From: JASFQI01 sp050115555
Lineage (GTDB): Bacteria; Desulfobacterota; DSM-4660; Desulfatiglandales; HGW-15
DNA length: 20,232 nucleotides
Reading direction: 5' to 3'
Assembly (NCBI GenBank): GCA_050115555.1
Contig: JASFQI010000050.1
Span: forward strand, 1-20,232
The translations under genes and the position numbers were made by a program. A model generated the notes under the pieces. That model was not told where the DNA came from. It was given only the letters and a program-made list of their open reading frames with translations, and ran no database searches. Every line of letters begins with the position of its first letter. Within the stretch, counting starts at the first letter, position 1. This document shows positions 1 through 7,700 of the stretch, piece after piece.

Positions 1-274
1 GGGTTTGCTTCTCCAGCAAGGGGAACCGTTGAAGGTCCTGGAGAGATCGGATGTCGGCTGTCCGGATCCCTTGTGCGTCCATGAGCTCACGCCAGTAGGG
101 CGTGTGCTCGTAGGCCCCCTGAAGCACGCGCTGCAACCGCTCCAGCTGAAGCGCCTCGAGCCGTTCCCGGGGCCACCACTGGGTTCGGTTGAGCTCGCGG
201 AGGATCCGGAAGCTTGGTCGGCCCAGAAGCGCCTCTTGAAACCGGAAAATGTTTCTCGCAAGGATGGGTATCAT
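1..274 (-). CDS. PaaK/CapK-like adenylate-forming enzyme, N-terminal fragment (cut by window edge)
   Basis: Only the first 91 residues lie in the window; the frame is open to position 2. I translated this stretch directly. It starts MIPILARNIFRF and contains the segment AYEHTPYWRELMDAQGI, matching the helical N-terminus of phenylacetate-CoA ligase/CapK-like proteins (compare CHKNVPYYRELFQK in the full-length paralogue at 9132-10421). Family members activate a carboxylate as the acyl-adenylate; polysaccharide-locus members are thought to supply or transfer acyl groups, but the substrate is unknown. The ATG at 272-274 overlaps the TGA of the DUF4091 gene (271-273) in an ATGA junction, with a G-rich stretch (279-284) just upstream on the coding strand as a plausible ribosome binding site. 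The ATP-binding and catalytic-lysine motifs are beyond the edge, so activity cannot be judged. Family call is good, function is inference. Confidence 0.75.
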   Translation of the reverse strand, partial: MIPILARNIFRFQEALLGRPSFRILRELNRTQWWPRERLEALQLERLQRVLQGAYEHTPYWRELMDAQGIRTADIRSLQDLQRFPLLEKQT

Positions 275-3090
275 GATTCCCCCCGTAGCAACGTGAGTAA
301 CCCCTTCAGGATCTCCCTTCGCAGGCCTTCGATCCTCCATGCCTCGATTGTGCGATAGCGGACCGGGACCGTATTCTCCACGAACGTCTCCCCCTCTTCC
401 CATGAAGCCCCCGGGAACAGGGCCCGAGCCACCATGTGCCTCAACTGCGCCCTGCTCAAGCCGTGCTTCTCGGCCAACAGGATGAGGTACTCCACAAGCT
501 GCTCGCCCTTGCGAAAGGCCTTGAGCCGCATATCCCCCACCACGGGCAAGCCGAACCGGTCCCCAGGGACAAGCAGAGCATTTCCAGGGCAGGCTTCCTG
601 AACATCGAGGGACCTGTCCCCCCCTGTGCTCCACCAACACTGGAATCCTTCCGCCCCGTTCAGCCACGTGTTCAGAACCAGGGCCACGGTCTCCGTGTTG
701 CTCCGGTCGTGCGCATTCGCCGAGCCATACGCCCGCACCCGAATGCCGGTCTCCTCTTTGAGGATCCGGCACCTTCGGTAGGTCCTTTCATCCGCAAACC
801 CGCCGTAATAGACGCTGTCCACACACCCTTTCAAAACCGTGCCCTGCCATTGGGGTCTGGAGATGTCCGCCCGGGCTGCCCAGCGCGCTTCTGAGGCTCC
901 CAATGCGTTTCGGCCCCGGGTCCACATGTCCATGAAGAACCGCAGCGCCAGCCAGTCCCCCCAGTGGGCGGGCTCGTCCGTGGTCCACCACATGTTGGAT
1001 CCATACCGAATCCGATGGGTCTTCTTGCCTCCGAAAAAGCATTGGAGCTCTGTGCGGTCCCATCCCTTTTCGTGAAAGTGCTCGACAAACTGTCGCTGGA
1101 CCGCAAGGAACGCGGCCTTGTACTCCGGGCTGAGGGCGGCGCCGATGTAAGGCGATGTCAGGTAATGGGTGGTGAGGTGGTCCCGGCTCTCCCCCCTTCC
1201 CGGCCAGTGGCCTTCGTAGCGGTATGTCTTCTTCGAGAGCTCGGTCGGCCAGGAATCCAGGTATGGCAGGTACAGGCACTCCACAGGGCGCTCCCCGCGG
1301 CGGCAGTCCTTGAAGGCCTTGCCGGTCAGGAGAGGGCCTACGCGCTCGTCGTACTCCTTCCACACGACACGGATGGTTTCCCCCCGTCCCTGGAGCTTCG
1401 GCTCAAAAGCCCAGAAGTTGGGCACACATCGGTGCTCATGGGCCAATCGATAGAAGTCATGGACCTTTTGGGGGATGTGGTAGGCGTTCATTTCCGGGAA
1501 AAAGGCCAGCTCGTCCGGCATGCAGGCAGGATGCACCTCGAGCCGCACCGGAATCCGAACCTCCCCGGCATCCCTGGCCGAGACCCGAATGATCCCGGTA
1601 TAGATCCCGGGAGCGGCATCCTTGGGAATATAGACGTCCACCCAGAACGTCTGATTCTGTTGGTTCTCAATCCCCCGCACCCGATCCGGAATGGACGTCC
1701 TGGCCCCCGGCTCCAGGGGAATGGTGTAGGCCGGATGCCATTGGCCCTGGGAGGTCTGGGTATACCAGTTGCAGTAGAGTGTAATCTCATCCGGTTCCAC
1801 TTGCTCCCCTTCCGGCCCGTTCAGCGGCCCAAGCGTGACCCGGATGTCCTCCAGCTCACCTTGAAGGGCCTCCACGCACAACTGAAAGTCCACGTACTCG
1901 CCCCGCATGCCGAACAAGCCCACCTCCAGGCCGTCCCACACCGCGTTGGCCTCTCGAAAAGGGGCGTCCCATCCCATATCCGGTTGTAAGGGCTCCGGCC
2001 GGACCGGGTTCAGCTTGACCAGCGCAGGCAACGCCCACACGTGCATGGATCCTTCGGGGGGTGCTGAAGGCTCCGCGACGCTCGGGGGCCGGATCTGCCC
2101 AAGCGCGGCCTCCAAGTCCAGCGATGCAGAGGCGCGAGCCGTTGCCTTGACCGGCCGACTCGCATGTCCGGTCCGCGAGACGGCAACGACCTCAATCTCC
2201 ATCGGCTCCAGGGGCGGAAGGCTTGAGATGGAGAACTCCACGGGATCCTTTTCCCTGGGGTGAGGGACCTGCCATCGATCAAGTCTTTGCCCGTTGATGT
2301 TTACGCGCCAGCAGAAGACGTTTTGCGCGTTGGAAACCCACACCCGAACAGCCCCTGTAGCCCGCCCGGCATGCCCGGGATCGGGCTCAACGCGGACCAC
2401 CGGTCTGGCGGGAACGATCGTCTTTTCCGATCCGACCTCGACCCTCAGGAAGGGGGCGTAGCGGCCCGACTCCCGGCTGTGGACGAAATTGTTGAAAAGC
2501 GCCGTGGTCCCACCTTCCATCATAGCGATTCCGTCCGTATCCCCTACAGCCATGGCAACCACCAGCAAAGGATCCACGGCCACGGAGATCCATCCATTCG
2601 ACTCCTTGCGCAGCTCCGCCCAGCTGCTCAGGCTGTGCCCGGAGGAGAAGGTCACGTCACAGAACTGGGAACCCGGCCATGCCCACGGCCTTCGTGCTTC
2701 GTGGGAGGCAAAATTGTAGGTTGCTCCGCCGCCGCGGCTATAAGCCCTTCGACGACGTCCCTCCACCCAGTCCTGGTTGATCGTGGAAAGGCGCACATAG
2801 CGTAGCTGGCGATCAGGCTGGACCGGATGCAGGAAGAGGCGGGCGGAAAGGATCTCTCGGCCTTGAATCGGAGTCGCGTCAAACCGGATGGCCGCCATTT
2901 CCTGGATGGACTTGAGCTTAAAACGGCGGGCCTTTCCACTGCTGCTGTCTCGCTCCCCTTCGTTGGCATCGGAGAGCCAGATGTCCGCCGTGGCCTCGAG
3001 CTCAACATTTTCGGCAAGCGCAGTCTGCTGAAAGAGCAGGATAAGAATCGTGCAGAGGAAAAGAGGTGTACGGCTACACCCAGTACGCAT
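271..3090 (-). CDS. Secreted DUF4091 / GH123-like protein with N-terminal carbohydrate-binding-like domain
   Basis: 939 residues. Residues 1-26 form a Sec signal peptide (hydrophobic FLCTILILLF, cleavage likely after ALA-26), so the protein is exported. Residues about 28-220 look like a DNRLRE/CBM96-type beta domain (ATADIWLSDA near the start, AIRFDATPIQGREILSARL, then YAPFLRVEV). Residues about 225-320 look like an Ig/fibronectin-type domain. Residues about 350-520 resemble the beta domain preceding DUF4091 barrels, and 520-880 the DUF4091/GH123-like barrel. An Asp-Glu pair at D705-E706 in WWTTDEPAHW recalls the DE pair used by GH123 N-acetylgalactosaminidases. The likely role is cleaving or remodelling the amino-sugar polymer made by this locus, like the hydrolases embedded in other exopolysaccharide operons. 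Its start overlaps the deacetylase gene by 17 bases, with AGGGGGTG (3095-3102) as ribosome binding site. The family call is fairly firm; hydrolase activity is inferred. Confidence 0.75.
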   Translation of the reverse strand: MRTGCSRTPLFLCTILILLFQQTALAENVELEATADIWLSDANEGERDSSSGKARRFKLKSIQEMAAIRFDATPIQGREILSARLFLHPVQPDRQLRYVRLSTINQDWVEGRRRRAYSRGGGATYNFASHEARRPWAWPGSQFCDVTFSSGHSLSSWAELRKESNGWISVAVDPLLVVAMAVGDTDGIAMMEGGTTALFNNFVHSRESGRYAPFLRVEVGSEKTIVPARPVVRVEPDPGHAGRATGAVRVWVSNAQNVFCWRVNINGQRLDRWQVPHPREKDPVEFSISSLPPLEPMEIEVVAVSRTGHASRPVKATARASASLDLEAALGQIRPPSVAEPSAPPEGSMHVWALPALVKLNPVRPEPLQPDMGWDAPFREANAVWDGLEVGLFGMRGEYVDFQLCVEALQGELEDIRVTLGPLNGPEGEQVEPDEITLYCNWYTQTSQGQWHPAYTIPLEPGARTSIPDRVRGIENQQNQTFWVDVYIPKDAAPGIYTGIIRVSARDAGEVRIPVRLEVHPACMPDELAFFPEMNAYHIPQKVHDFYRLAHEHRCVPNFWAFEPKLQGRGETIRVVWKEYDERVGPLLTGKAFKDCRRGERPVECLYLPYLDSWPTELSKKTYRYEGHWPGRGESRDHLTTHYLTSPYIGAALSPEYKAAFLAVQRQFVEHFHEKGWDRTELQCFFGGKKTHRIRYGSNMWWTTDEPAHWGDWLALRFFMDMWTRGRNALGASEARWAARADISRPQWQGTVLKGCVDSVYYGGFADERTYRRCRILKEETGIRVRAYGSANAHDRSNTETVALVLNTWLNGAEGFQCWWSTGGDRSLDVQEACPGNALLVPGDRFGLPVVGDMRLKAFRKGEQLVEYLILLAEKHGLSRAQLRHMVARALFPGASWEEGETFVENTVPVRYRTIEAWRIEGLRREILKGLLTLLRGES

Positions 3091-4096
3091 GATTCACCCC
3101 CTGCACCGCCTTACGCACCAATGCCCGCAGGGGTCTCCGAATCGTGCAAGGCGGTACGGCCCTTGGCTCGTACCCATTGTGGCGCACCATCTGCCCAAGT
3201 TCGGAAAACGTCCGAGTGGGATAGACCTCCCGATGTTGACTCAGCCATTGACAGAAGCGCTCGAACCGCCGTGCCACAATCCGGTTGAGCTTTCCCCCCT
3301 TGTACTGGACATCCCGAACCTTGAATAAACTGAAGCTGTGAAGAATCGCCACGGCGTCGGCACCAGCTTCACAGATCATCACCACAGCATCCCGGCACTC
3401 CTTGAACGAGGCACCCATCAGATCCACCGGTTTGGCCGGATACAGACCCGGCAACCGCGGTTGTCTAAAACCAGACAGGGCTACCTCCAACACGTCGCCA
3501 TACCACTTTGAGCCGTTGTATGCCGCGCCTGCCGGAAAACAACACTGCCCCCCTGCGTAAGGAAAGGTATAGCTGCTGTCCATCCAAATTCCAGCATCCT
3601 TCAATATACCAAGCGTCTTTTCCGAGGCCCCCATGTTCCCCGCCCGAAATGCCACGGGCCTTGAACCGGTCCACTTCTCAATGCGCCCGGCACCCTCCTG
3701 GATCAATGCGCTTTGCCGCTCGGGTACGAGGTCGGCCATCTGGTCGGTTCTGGGATGAGACCTCCCGACCTTTTGAAGACCGTAGTGAATGTGGTTGGGG
3801 TGAACATGCAGCTGCACATCGTGCCCCCGCTCCACAAGAAACCTGCACACGGGTGCGGTTTCTCCGGGGTAGCCGAGCTCATCGTTGAACGGTTCCACGA
3901 AAAAGGTGGCTTTGATGTCGTATTGTTCCAGGATGTCGCAAATCAAAGGAATCCCATATCGCTTGCCGCCATACTCCCCCATCATACCCAGACGGGGTGG
4001 GACGGGCTTCCAGGCCGGGTTCTGCCAGGCACCGCCCATGCTGCACTCCACATCCACGGTAATAAAGACGGCTGGATTGGAAGTCGCTAGGGTCAC
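3074..4096 (-). CDS. Polysaccharide deacetylase family protein
   Basis: 340 residues from a GTG start at 4094-4096 that overlaps the TGA of the upstream ATP-grasp gene as GTGA. The open frame runs upstream to 4588 but that extension lies entirely inside the ATP-grasp gene and is low-complexity shadow translation. Family features: FITVDVE near the start (D15 as candidate metal/catalytic Asp), DIKATFFVEPF (61-70), the His cluster HVHPNH (H97, H99, H102), FRAGNMG (R151) and LHSFS (H253) as the C-terminal catalytic-His motif. These fit the NodB/CE4-like deacetylase fold, although the His motif is not the canonical H-S/T-x-x-H. No signal peptide is visible, so it probably acts in the cytoplasm on a lipid-linked or nucleotide-linked amino sugar, exposing an amine. 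That amine could be an acceptor for the ligases in this locus (inference). Confidence 0.85.
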   Translation of the reverse strand: MTLATSNPAVFITVDVECSMGGAWQNPAWKPVPPRLGMMGEYGGKRYGIPLICDILEQYDIKATFFVEPFNDELGYPGETAPVCRFLVERGHDVQLHVHPNHIHYGLQKVGRSHPRTDQMADLVPERQSALIQEGAGRIEKWTGSRPVAFRAGNMGASEKTLGILKDAGIWMDSSYTFPYAGGQCCFPAGAAYNGSKWYGDVLEVALSGFRQPRLPGLYPAKPVDLMGASFKECRDAVVMICEAGADAVAILHSFSLFKVRDVQYKGGKLNRIVARRFERFCQWLSQHREVYPTRTFSELGQMVRHNGYEPRAVPPCTIRRPLRALVRKAVQGVNHAYWV

Positions 4097-5349
4097 GGCT
4101 CCTCGTTCCCGACAATATCCATCGCCCGCGCCCCCAGCTTCTTCACCATCTGCCGCACATCGACCAGGAAGGGCACTGGATCGCTCCAAAGGAACGAATC
4201 GTCGCGGGTCCAGGGACCAGTGTGCCAGAGAAAGGTGGCTGCGGCCCTGAGCTTGCCCAGGTGCTTCTGACCCGGAGGCAAAGGATCTTCCCTCATCATT
4301 CCCAGGAGCCAATTGGCATCCCCTCCGAGGATGCGTGTTCGGAGGCCCAGGCGGTAGGTGTCCTTTTGCATGCGCTCGGGCTCGAAGTGGCTCTGCCAAA
4401 GCCGAAACGATGCCTCGAATCCCGCCATGATCACCGTGGGCAGGCCTCCGCTGAAACGGGGATTGATCTCCAGAAAAATGTACTTCCCCGTTTCCGAATC
4501 GTAATGGAACTGCACGCCTGCAATGCCCTCGTAGTCGATCGCTTTGAGCAGCCGGACCGCATCGCTTACAAGCTCTTCGTGGTGGCAACTTACACGTTGA
4601 ACCGTCACACCGCCGGCCAGCGGCATGTGGTGCTCTCCGATGTAGTCCCCTGCCATAACCAGTGAACCGTTGTGCATCAGGATCTGCACATGGTCCTCCA
4701 CGCCTGGATGATACTCCTGGACAATCACGTTTTCCGGAAAATCCTTGACCTGTTCGCTCAATCGTTCGAGTACCGCTAGGGTGTCAGCGTAGGCCGCCTT
4801 CCAGGGTGCTTTCCCTCCCCTGACATTCTGCCTCCGGGTGCGGAGCACCAGCGGAAAGCGTAAGGCGCGGTCCCTGCCTTCAGCCAGGATTTGATCGAGC
4901 CGCATGCCGTGAGCCACGGGGATCCCCAGTTCCACGCACAGCGTCTGCAGGTAGTCCTTGTCCGTTGCCTTGTCGAAAGACTCGCGGCTGGGCGAAAACA
5001 GGTGGACATTGGGTTCGAACCGCTCCCGGATGTCAATCAGTGCATTGTGGTAAGCCTCAGAAACCGGCATGATGGAGCCCACATCGAGTCTTCGAACCAG
5101 CGCCTCCATTTCTTCAGCGAACCCGGGATGTCCGGGTCGGGATTCTAAGATCCAGGCACTCGAGGTAAACCGGCTGTACGCCGACTGGCCCGACTCGGAG
5201 TTGACGACCGCATGGACAGAGAGCCCGTTTCGGGCCATGCTGCGCACGACCCACAGCCCCACCTGCGTGTCGCCCACAATGGCGAGCACCCGATGCTTAC
5301 GATCCTCAGGGCGTACGCCTCGGCTTCTTATCGGTCTCACCGCTTTCAT
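4093..5349 (-). CDS. ATP-grasp ligase, carbamoyl-phosphate-synthase-like
   Basis: 418 residues. A Rossmann-like pre-ATP-grasp region (VLAIVGDTQVGLWVVRSMA, residues 21-39) precedes the ATP-grasp fold. Visible motifs are FPLVLRTRR (165-173), the hinge-like VIVQEYHPG (208-215), AGVQFHYD (277-284) and the metal-binding FLEINPRFSGG (292-301) with E294 and N296. About 120 residues follow, containing the Trp-rich segment FLWHTGPW. Family members couple ATP cleavage to an acyl-phosphate and then amide or ester formation. The substrate is not readable from sequence; an amino acid or carboxylated sugar is plausible from the locus. It differs from the two sugar-transfer-type ATP-grasp proteins upstream and is closer to the CarB/PurK-like branch. 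The ATG at 5347-5349 overlaps the preceding glycosyltransferase stop as ATGA, and its own stop overlaps the deacetylase start, so all three are probably coupled. Confidence 0.85.
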   Translation of the reverse strand: MKAVRPIRSRGVRPEDRKHRVLAIVGDTQVGLWVVRSMARNGLSVHAVVNSESGQSAYSRFTSSAWILESRPGHPGFAEEMEALVRRLDVGSIMPVSEAYHNALIDIRERFEPNVHLFSPSRESFDKATDKDYLQTLCVELGIPVAHGMRLDQILAEGRDRALRFPLVLRTRRQNVRGGKAPWKAAYADTLAVLERLSEQVKDFPENVIVQEYHPGVEDHVQILMHNGSLVMAGDYIGEHHMPLAGGVTVQRVSCHHEELVSDAVRLLKAIDYEGIAGVQFHYDSETGKYIFLEINPRFSGGLPTVIMAGFEASFRLWQSHFEPERMQKDTYRLGLRTRILGGDANWLLGMMREDPLPPGQKHLGKLRAAATFLWHTGPWTRDDSFLWSDPVPFLVDVRQMVKKLGARAMDIVGNEEP

Positions 5350-6506
5350 CGGGACAAAACCCCAACCAGCATGCTCTGCACCTCACCAGCGACCTCGTCC
5401 CAGGACCTCACTCCGCTTCTCTCCACGACCTTGCCGGGCTCCCAATCACGTCCCAGGACATCGACCAGGGCATTCCTCAGTGCCGCCACTTCCCTGAGGG
5501 GCACAATTCGGCCGGCATCGGGTTGCGGCAGGATGTCCCGAACGGCCCCCACATCCGTGGCCACCACAGGCCTGCCGCAGGCAAGAGTCTCCAGAACGGC
5601 ATTGGGGCATCCTTCCCGGTACGACGCCAGTACCCCGACATCCGCCGCATTCAAGTAAAGAGGCACCTTTTCGTACGGCTGACGACCAGGCAACAGCAAA
5701 CGCTCTTTGACACCGCACTCCGAAGCAACGGCCTCGAGCTTCTCCGACGTCCCGCCCTGGGCAGGCCCTCCGACGATGACAAGAACGACATCCCCCGGCA
5801 GACCGGCAAGGGCGCGAATCACCTCGATATGCCCCTTTCTGTGTCCGAGATGGGCCACGGTCACCAGGATGCGCGCCTCCAAGGGCAGCCCGAGCGCTTG
5901 GCGGCATCGCTGCCGGTCCTGCGGAAAAAACATGTCCGGATCAATGCCATTGGGAATGACCTTGAGGCGGGATTCCGGAGTTCCGAGCTTCCGGGCCTCC
6001 TGAGCCATAAGGGTGGAGTTGCTGAAAACAATGGAAGCGCCTTCCAGCGCCTTCGTGCACTGCTCCCGCTGGGAGCGGATGGGCAGGCATTCATAAATCT
6101 TCCCGCGAAGAGTGATGGCATAGGGCAATCCCACATCCCTTGCCAGTGAAGCCACGGCGACCCCATCCGGCCACAGAAAATGTGCGTCAAGGAGATCCGG
6201 GGTCCATTTCCTGGAAAAGGCTCGAAGCCAGCGGCTCACGCCCCGTGCGTAAAAACGCGCATCCAGGTTTTTCAGCACACCCGGGAAATAGAAAAACCGC
6301 GGCCGATGCACCTCGAGCCCCTCCCAGGAGTCCTGCTCAGGGCCGGGATCCGCTCGTGTCGCGGTGATCCCGGGGAACCAGGGGACCGGAGAACACACCC
6401 GAAGCTCTTCCCGCCGGGCCAATGCAACCAGCCGCTGGTGAATGAAGACGCCCCACGTGGGCTGCTCCCTGTTTGGGTAACAGTAGGAAAAGGAAAGCAC
6501 CCTCAT
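5346..6506 (-). CDS. Glycosyltransferase family 4 (GT-B fold)
   Basis: 386 residues, normal GT4 length. The N-terminal domain opens with MRVLSFSYCYPN and GVFIHQRLVALA, typical of acceptor-binding GT-B proteins. The C-terminal nucleotide-sugar domain shows VIPNGID (183-189), VAHLGHRKGH (217-226), IVGGPAQG and the EX7E motif REGCPNAVLE with E298 and E306, followed by CGRPVVATDVGAVRDI. It is a retaining enzyme expected to add one sugar to a lipid-linked repeat unit at the cytoplasmic face of the inner membrane; donor and acceptor are unknown. The start is fixed by an ATGA overlap with the preceding glycosyltransferase (6503-6506), and the stop overlaps the ATP-grasp start in the same way. All expected catalytic residues are present. 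Confidence 0.92.
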   Translation of the reverse strand: MRVLSFSYCYPNREQPTWGVFIHQRLVALARREELRVCSPVPWFPGITATRADPGPEQDSWEGLEVHRPRFFYFPGVLKNLDARFYARGVSRWLRAFSRKWTPDLLDAHFLWPDGVAVASLARDVGLPYAITLRGKIYECLPIRSQREQCTKALEGASIVFSNSTLMAQEARKLGTPESRLKVIPNGIDPDMFFPQDRQRCRQALGLPLEARILVTVAHLGHRKGHIEVIRALAGLPGDVVLVIVGGPAQGGTSEKLEAVASECGVKERLLLPGRQPYEKVPLYLNAADVGVLASYREGCPNAVLETLACGRPVVATDVGAVRDILPQPDAGRIVPLREVAALRNALVDVLGRDWEPGKVVERSGVRSWDEVAGEVQSMLVGVLSR

Positions 6507-7606
6507 GCCCGTTCACCGCGCGCGGCACGAAGGTAGAGTTTCCGGTATCGTCGGGTCATTACATCCAGACTGTAATGGGCGCGGACGTGAGCCAGACCGG
6601 CATGGGCCAGATTGCGGCGCAACGCTTTATCCGATGAGAGATCCCGCAGGGCAGCGGCGAGCCCTTCTACATCGCCCGGTTCTATGATCCTCCCGCACCG
6701 TCCGCCGTCCAGCAGGTCCTCCACGCACCCTACCCGTGTTCCAATGGATGCAACGCCGCAGGCCATGGCTTCGTTCAGCGCATTGGGATGTTGCTCGCTG
6801 TCGCTGGAGAGGACAAAGATGTCGAGTCCATTCAGAAAAGCCGGCGCGTCTCGTGTGCCTCCAAGAAGGTGGAGGTGATCTTCTAGCCCTAAGGATCGAG
6901 CCAACGTCCTCAGAGGGCCGCGTTGATCCCCTTCGCCCGCAATCCGGACCTCCAGATCCACACCCTCCTCTACCAGGTGTGCGCACGCCTTCAGGATCAG
7001 GGCGTGGTTTTTCACAGCTCGAAGGTTCCCCAGGGAGCCAATCACCAGGCGTTCCCGGCTGGGTGTATCCTGACGAGGAGAGAAGCGCCCTGTATCCACG
7101 CCGTTCGGGATGACCTCGGTCCTTCGTCTGGGCCAGCCCCAATGCCTCACCAGCAACTCGCGGGATTGGCGGCTCACCGTGAACAGATGATCCGTAAGGT
7201 GCACAAGAACCCTGGAGGCGAATCGACGACGCCACGGCATGTACCCTGCCTCCCCCAACCCGTGAAAGCTGAAGATCAAAGGAACCACAGGCCATGCGAA
7301 AAGCCGCCCCAGGGCCATATCGGGCCAGGCCCCCCAGTTCCGGCAATGGATGACATCGGGCCTGATCTTCTGAACCAGCTCCCTCAGTCGAAAAGGCAGC
7401 CGAGGCTCGTTGGGCCTTGAGTTGAAACGGTAGACAGGCGTTGCTCCTGGAAGGGCATCCCGAATTTCCACCTCGCCTTTCAGACAGGCAATGGAATGGG
7501 AGAAGCGATCGCCGGCCAAAGCAGAGATCACCCCAGCCATGGCCAACTCCATGCCCCCTGAACCCAAGCCTGGGACAACGTGCAGTATATGACAGTCAAA
7601 AGACAT
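6503..7606 (-). CDS. Glycosyltransferase family 4, resembling the PEP-CTERM/exosortase-associated sugar transferase group
   Basis: 367 residues from the ATG at 7604-7606. An upstream in-frame TTG at 7660 would add 18 residues, but it has no ribosome binding site and the fold begins at MSFDCHILHVVPGLGSGG; the GGAG at 7614-7617 sits 7 bases before the chosen ATG. Motifs: LHVVPGLGSGGMELAM (8-23), IRPDVIHCRN (81-90), FTVSRQSRELL, VIPNGVDTGRF (165-175), RIAGEGDQRG (221-230) and EX7E in SEQHPNALNEAMACG with E271 and E279. The opening and the DVIHCRNWGA region remind me of TIGR03088, the sugar transferase of exosortase-type loci; this is from memory and needs an HMM check. It should act in repeat-unit assembly on the cytoplasmic face. 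Its stop overlaps the next glycosyltransferase by four bases. Confidence 0.88.
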   Translation of the reverse strand: MSFDCHILHVVPGLGSGGMELAMAGVISALAGDRFSHSIACLKGEVEIRDALPGATPVYRFNSRPNEPRLPFRLRELVQKIRPDVIHCRNWGAWPDMALGRLFAWPVVPLIFSFHGLGEAGYMPWRRRFASRVLVHLTDHLFTVSRQSRELLVRHWGWPRRRTEVIPNGVDTGRFSPRQDTPSRERLVIGSLGNLRAVKNHALILKACAHLVEEGVDLEVRIAGEGDQRGPLRTLARSLGLEDHLHLLGGTRDAPAFLNGLDIFVLSSDSEQHPNALNEAMACGVASIGTRVGCVEDLLDGGRCGRIIEPGDVEGLAAALRDLSSDKALRRNLAHAGLAHVRAHYSLDVMTRRYRKLYLRAARGERA

Positions 7607-7613
7607 CTTCGGG

Positions 7614-7617
7614 CTCC
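7614..7617 (-). promoter_or_regulatory. Ribosome binding site deciding the start of the glycosyltransferase at 6503-7606
   Basis: GGAG on the minus strand, separated by 7 bases (CCCGAAG) from the ATG at 7604-7606. The alternative TTG at 7660 lacks any comparable motif. Confidence 0.65.
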
Positions 7618-7700
7618 GTTCAAATCCCCCGCAGCAAAAAGCCAGGGAATCACGAGCCAAGCAATTTCAAATGGACGCGGAAACGAACATCACGGCTTTC

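Noticed and set aside
964..1989. Long plus-strand open frame (341 codons) opposite the DUF4091 gene
   Set aside because: The minus-strand frame has a signal peptide and coherent domains; the plus-strand translation is Pro/Arg/His-rich without family motifs, as expected of a shadow in GC-rich DNA.
4097..4588. N-terminal extension of the deacetylase frame up to 4588
   Set aside because: It overlaps almost 500 bases of the ATP-grasp gene, reads as low-complexity Arg/Gly-rich sequence, and the GTG at 4096 forms a GTGA junction matching the neighbouring pattern.
7607..7660. TTG start adding 18 residues to the glycosyltransferase at 6503-7606
   Set aside because: No ribosome binding site before it, and the GT-B fold starts at the downstream ATG, which has GGAG 7 bases upstream.
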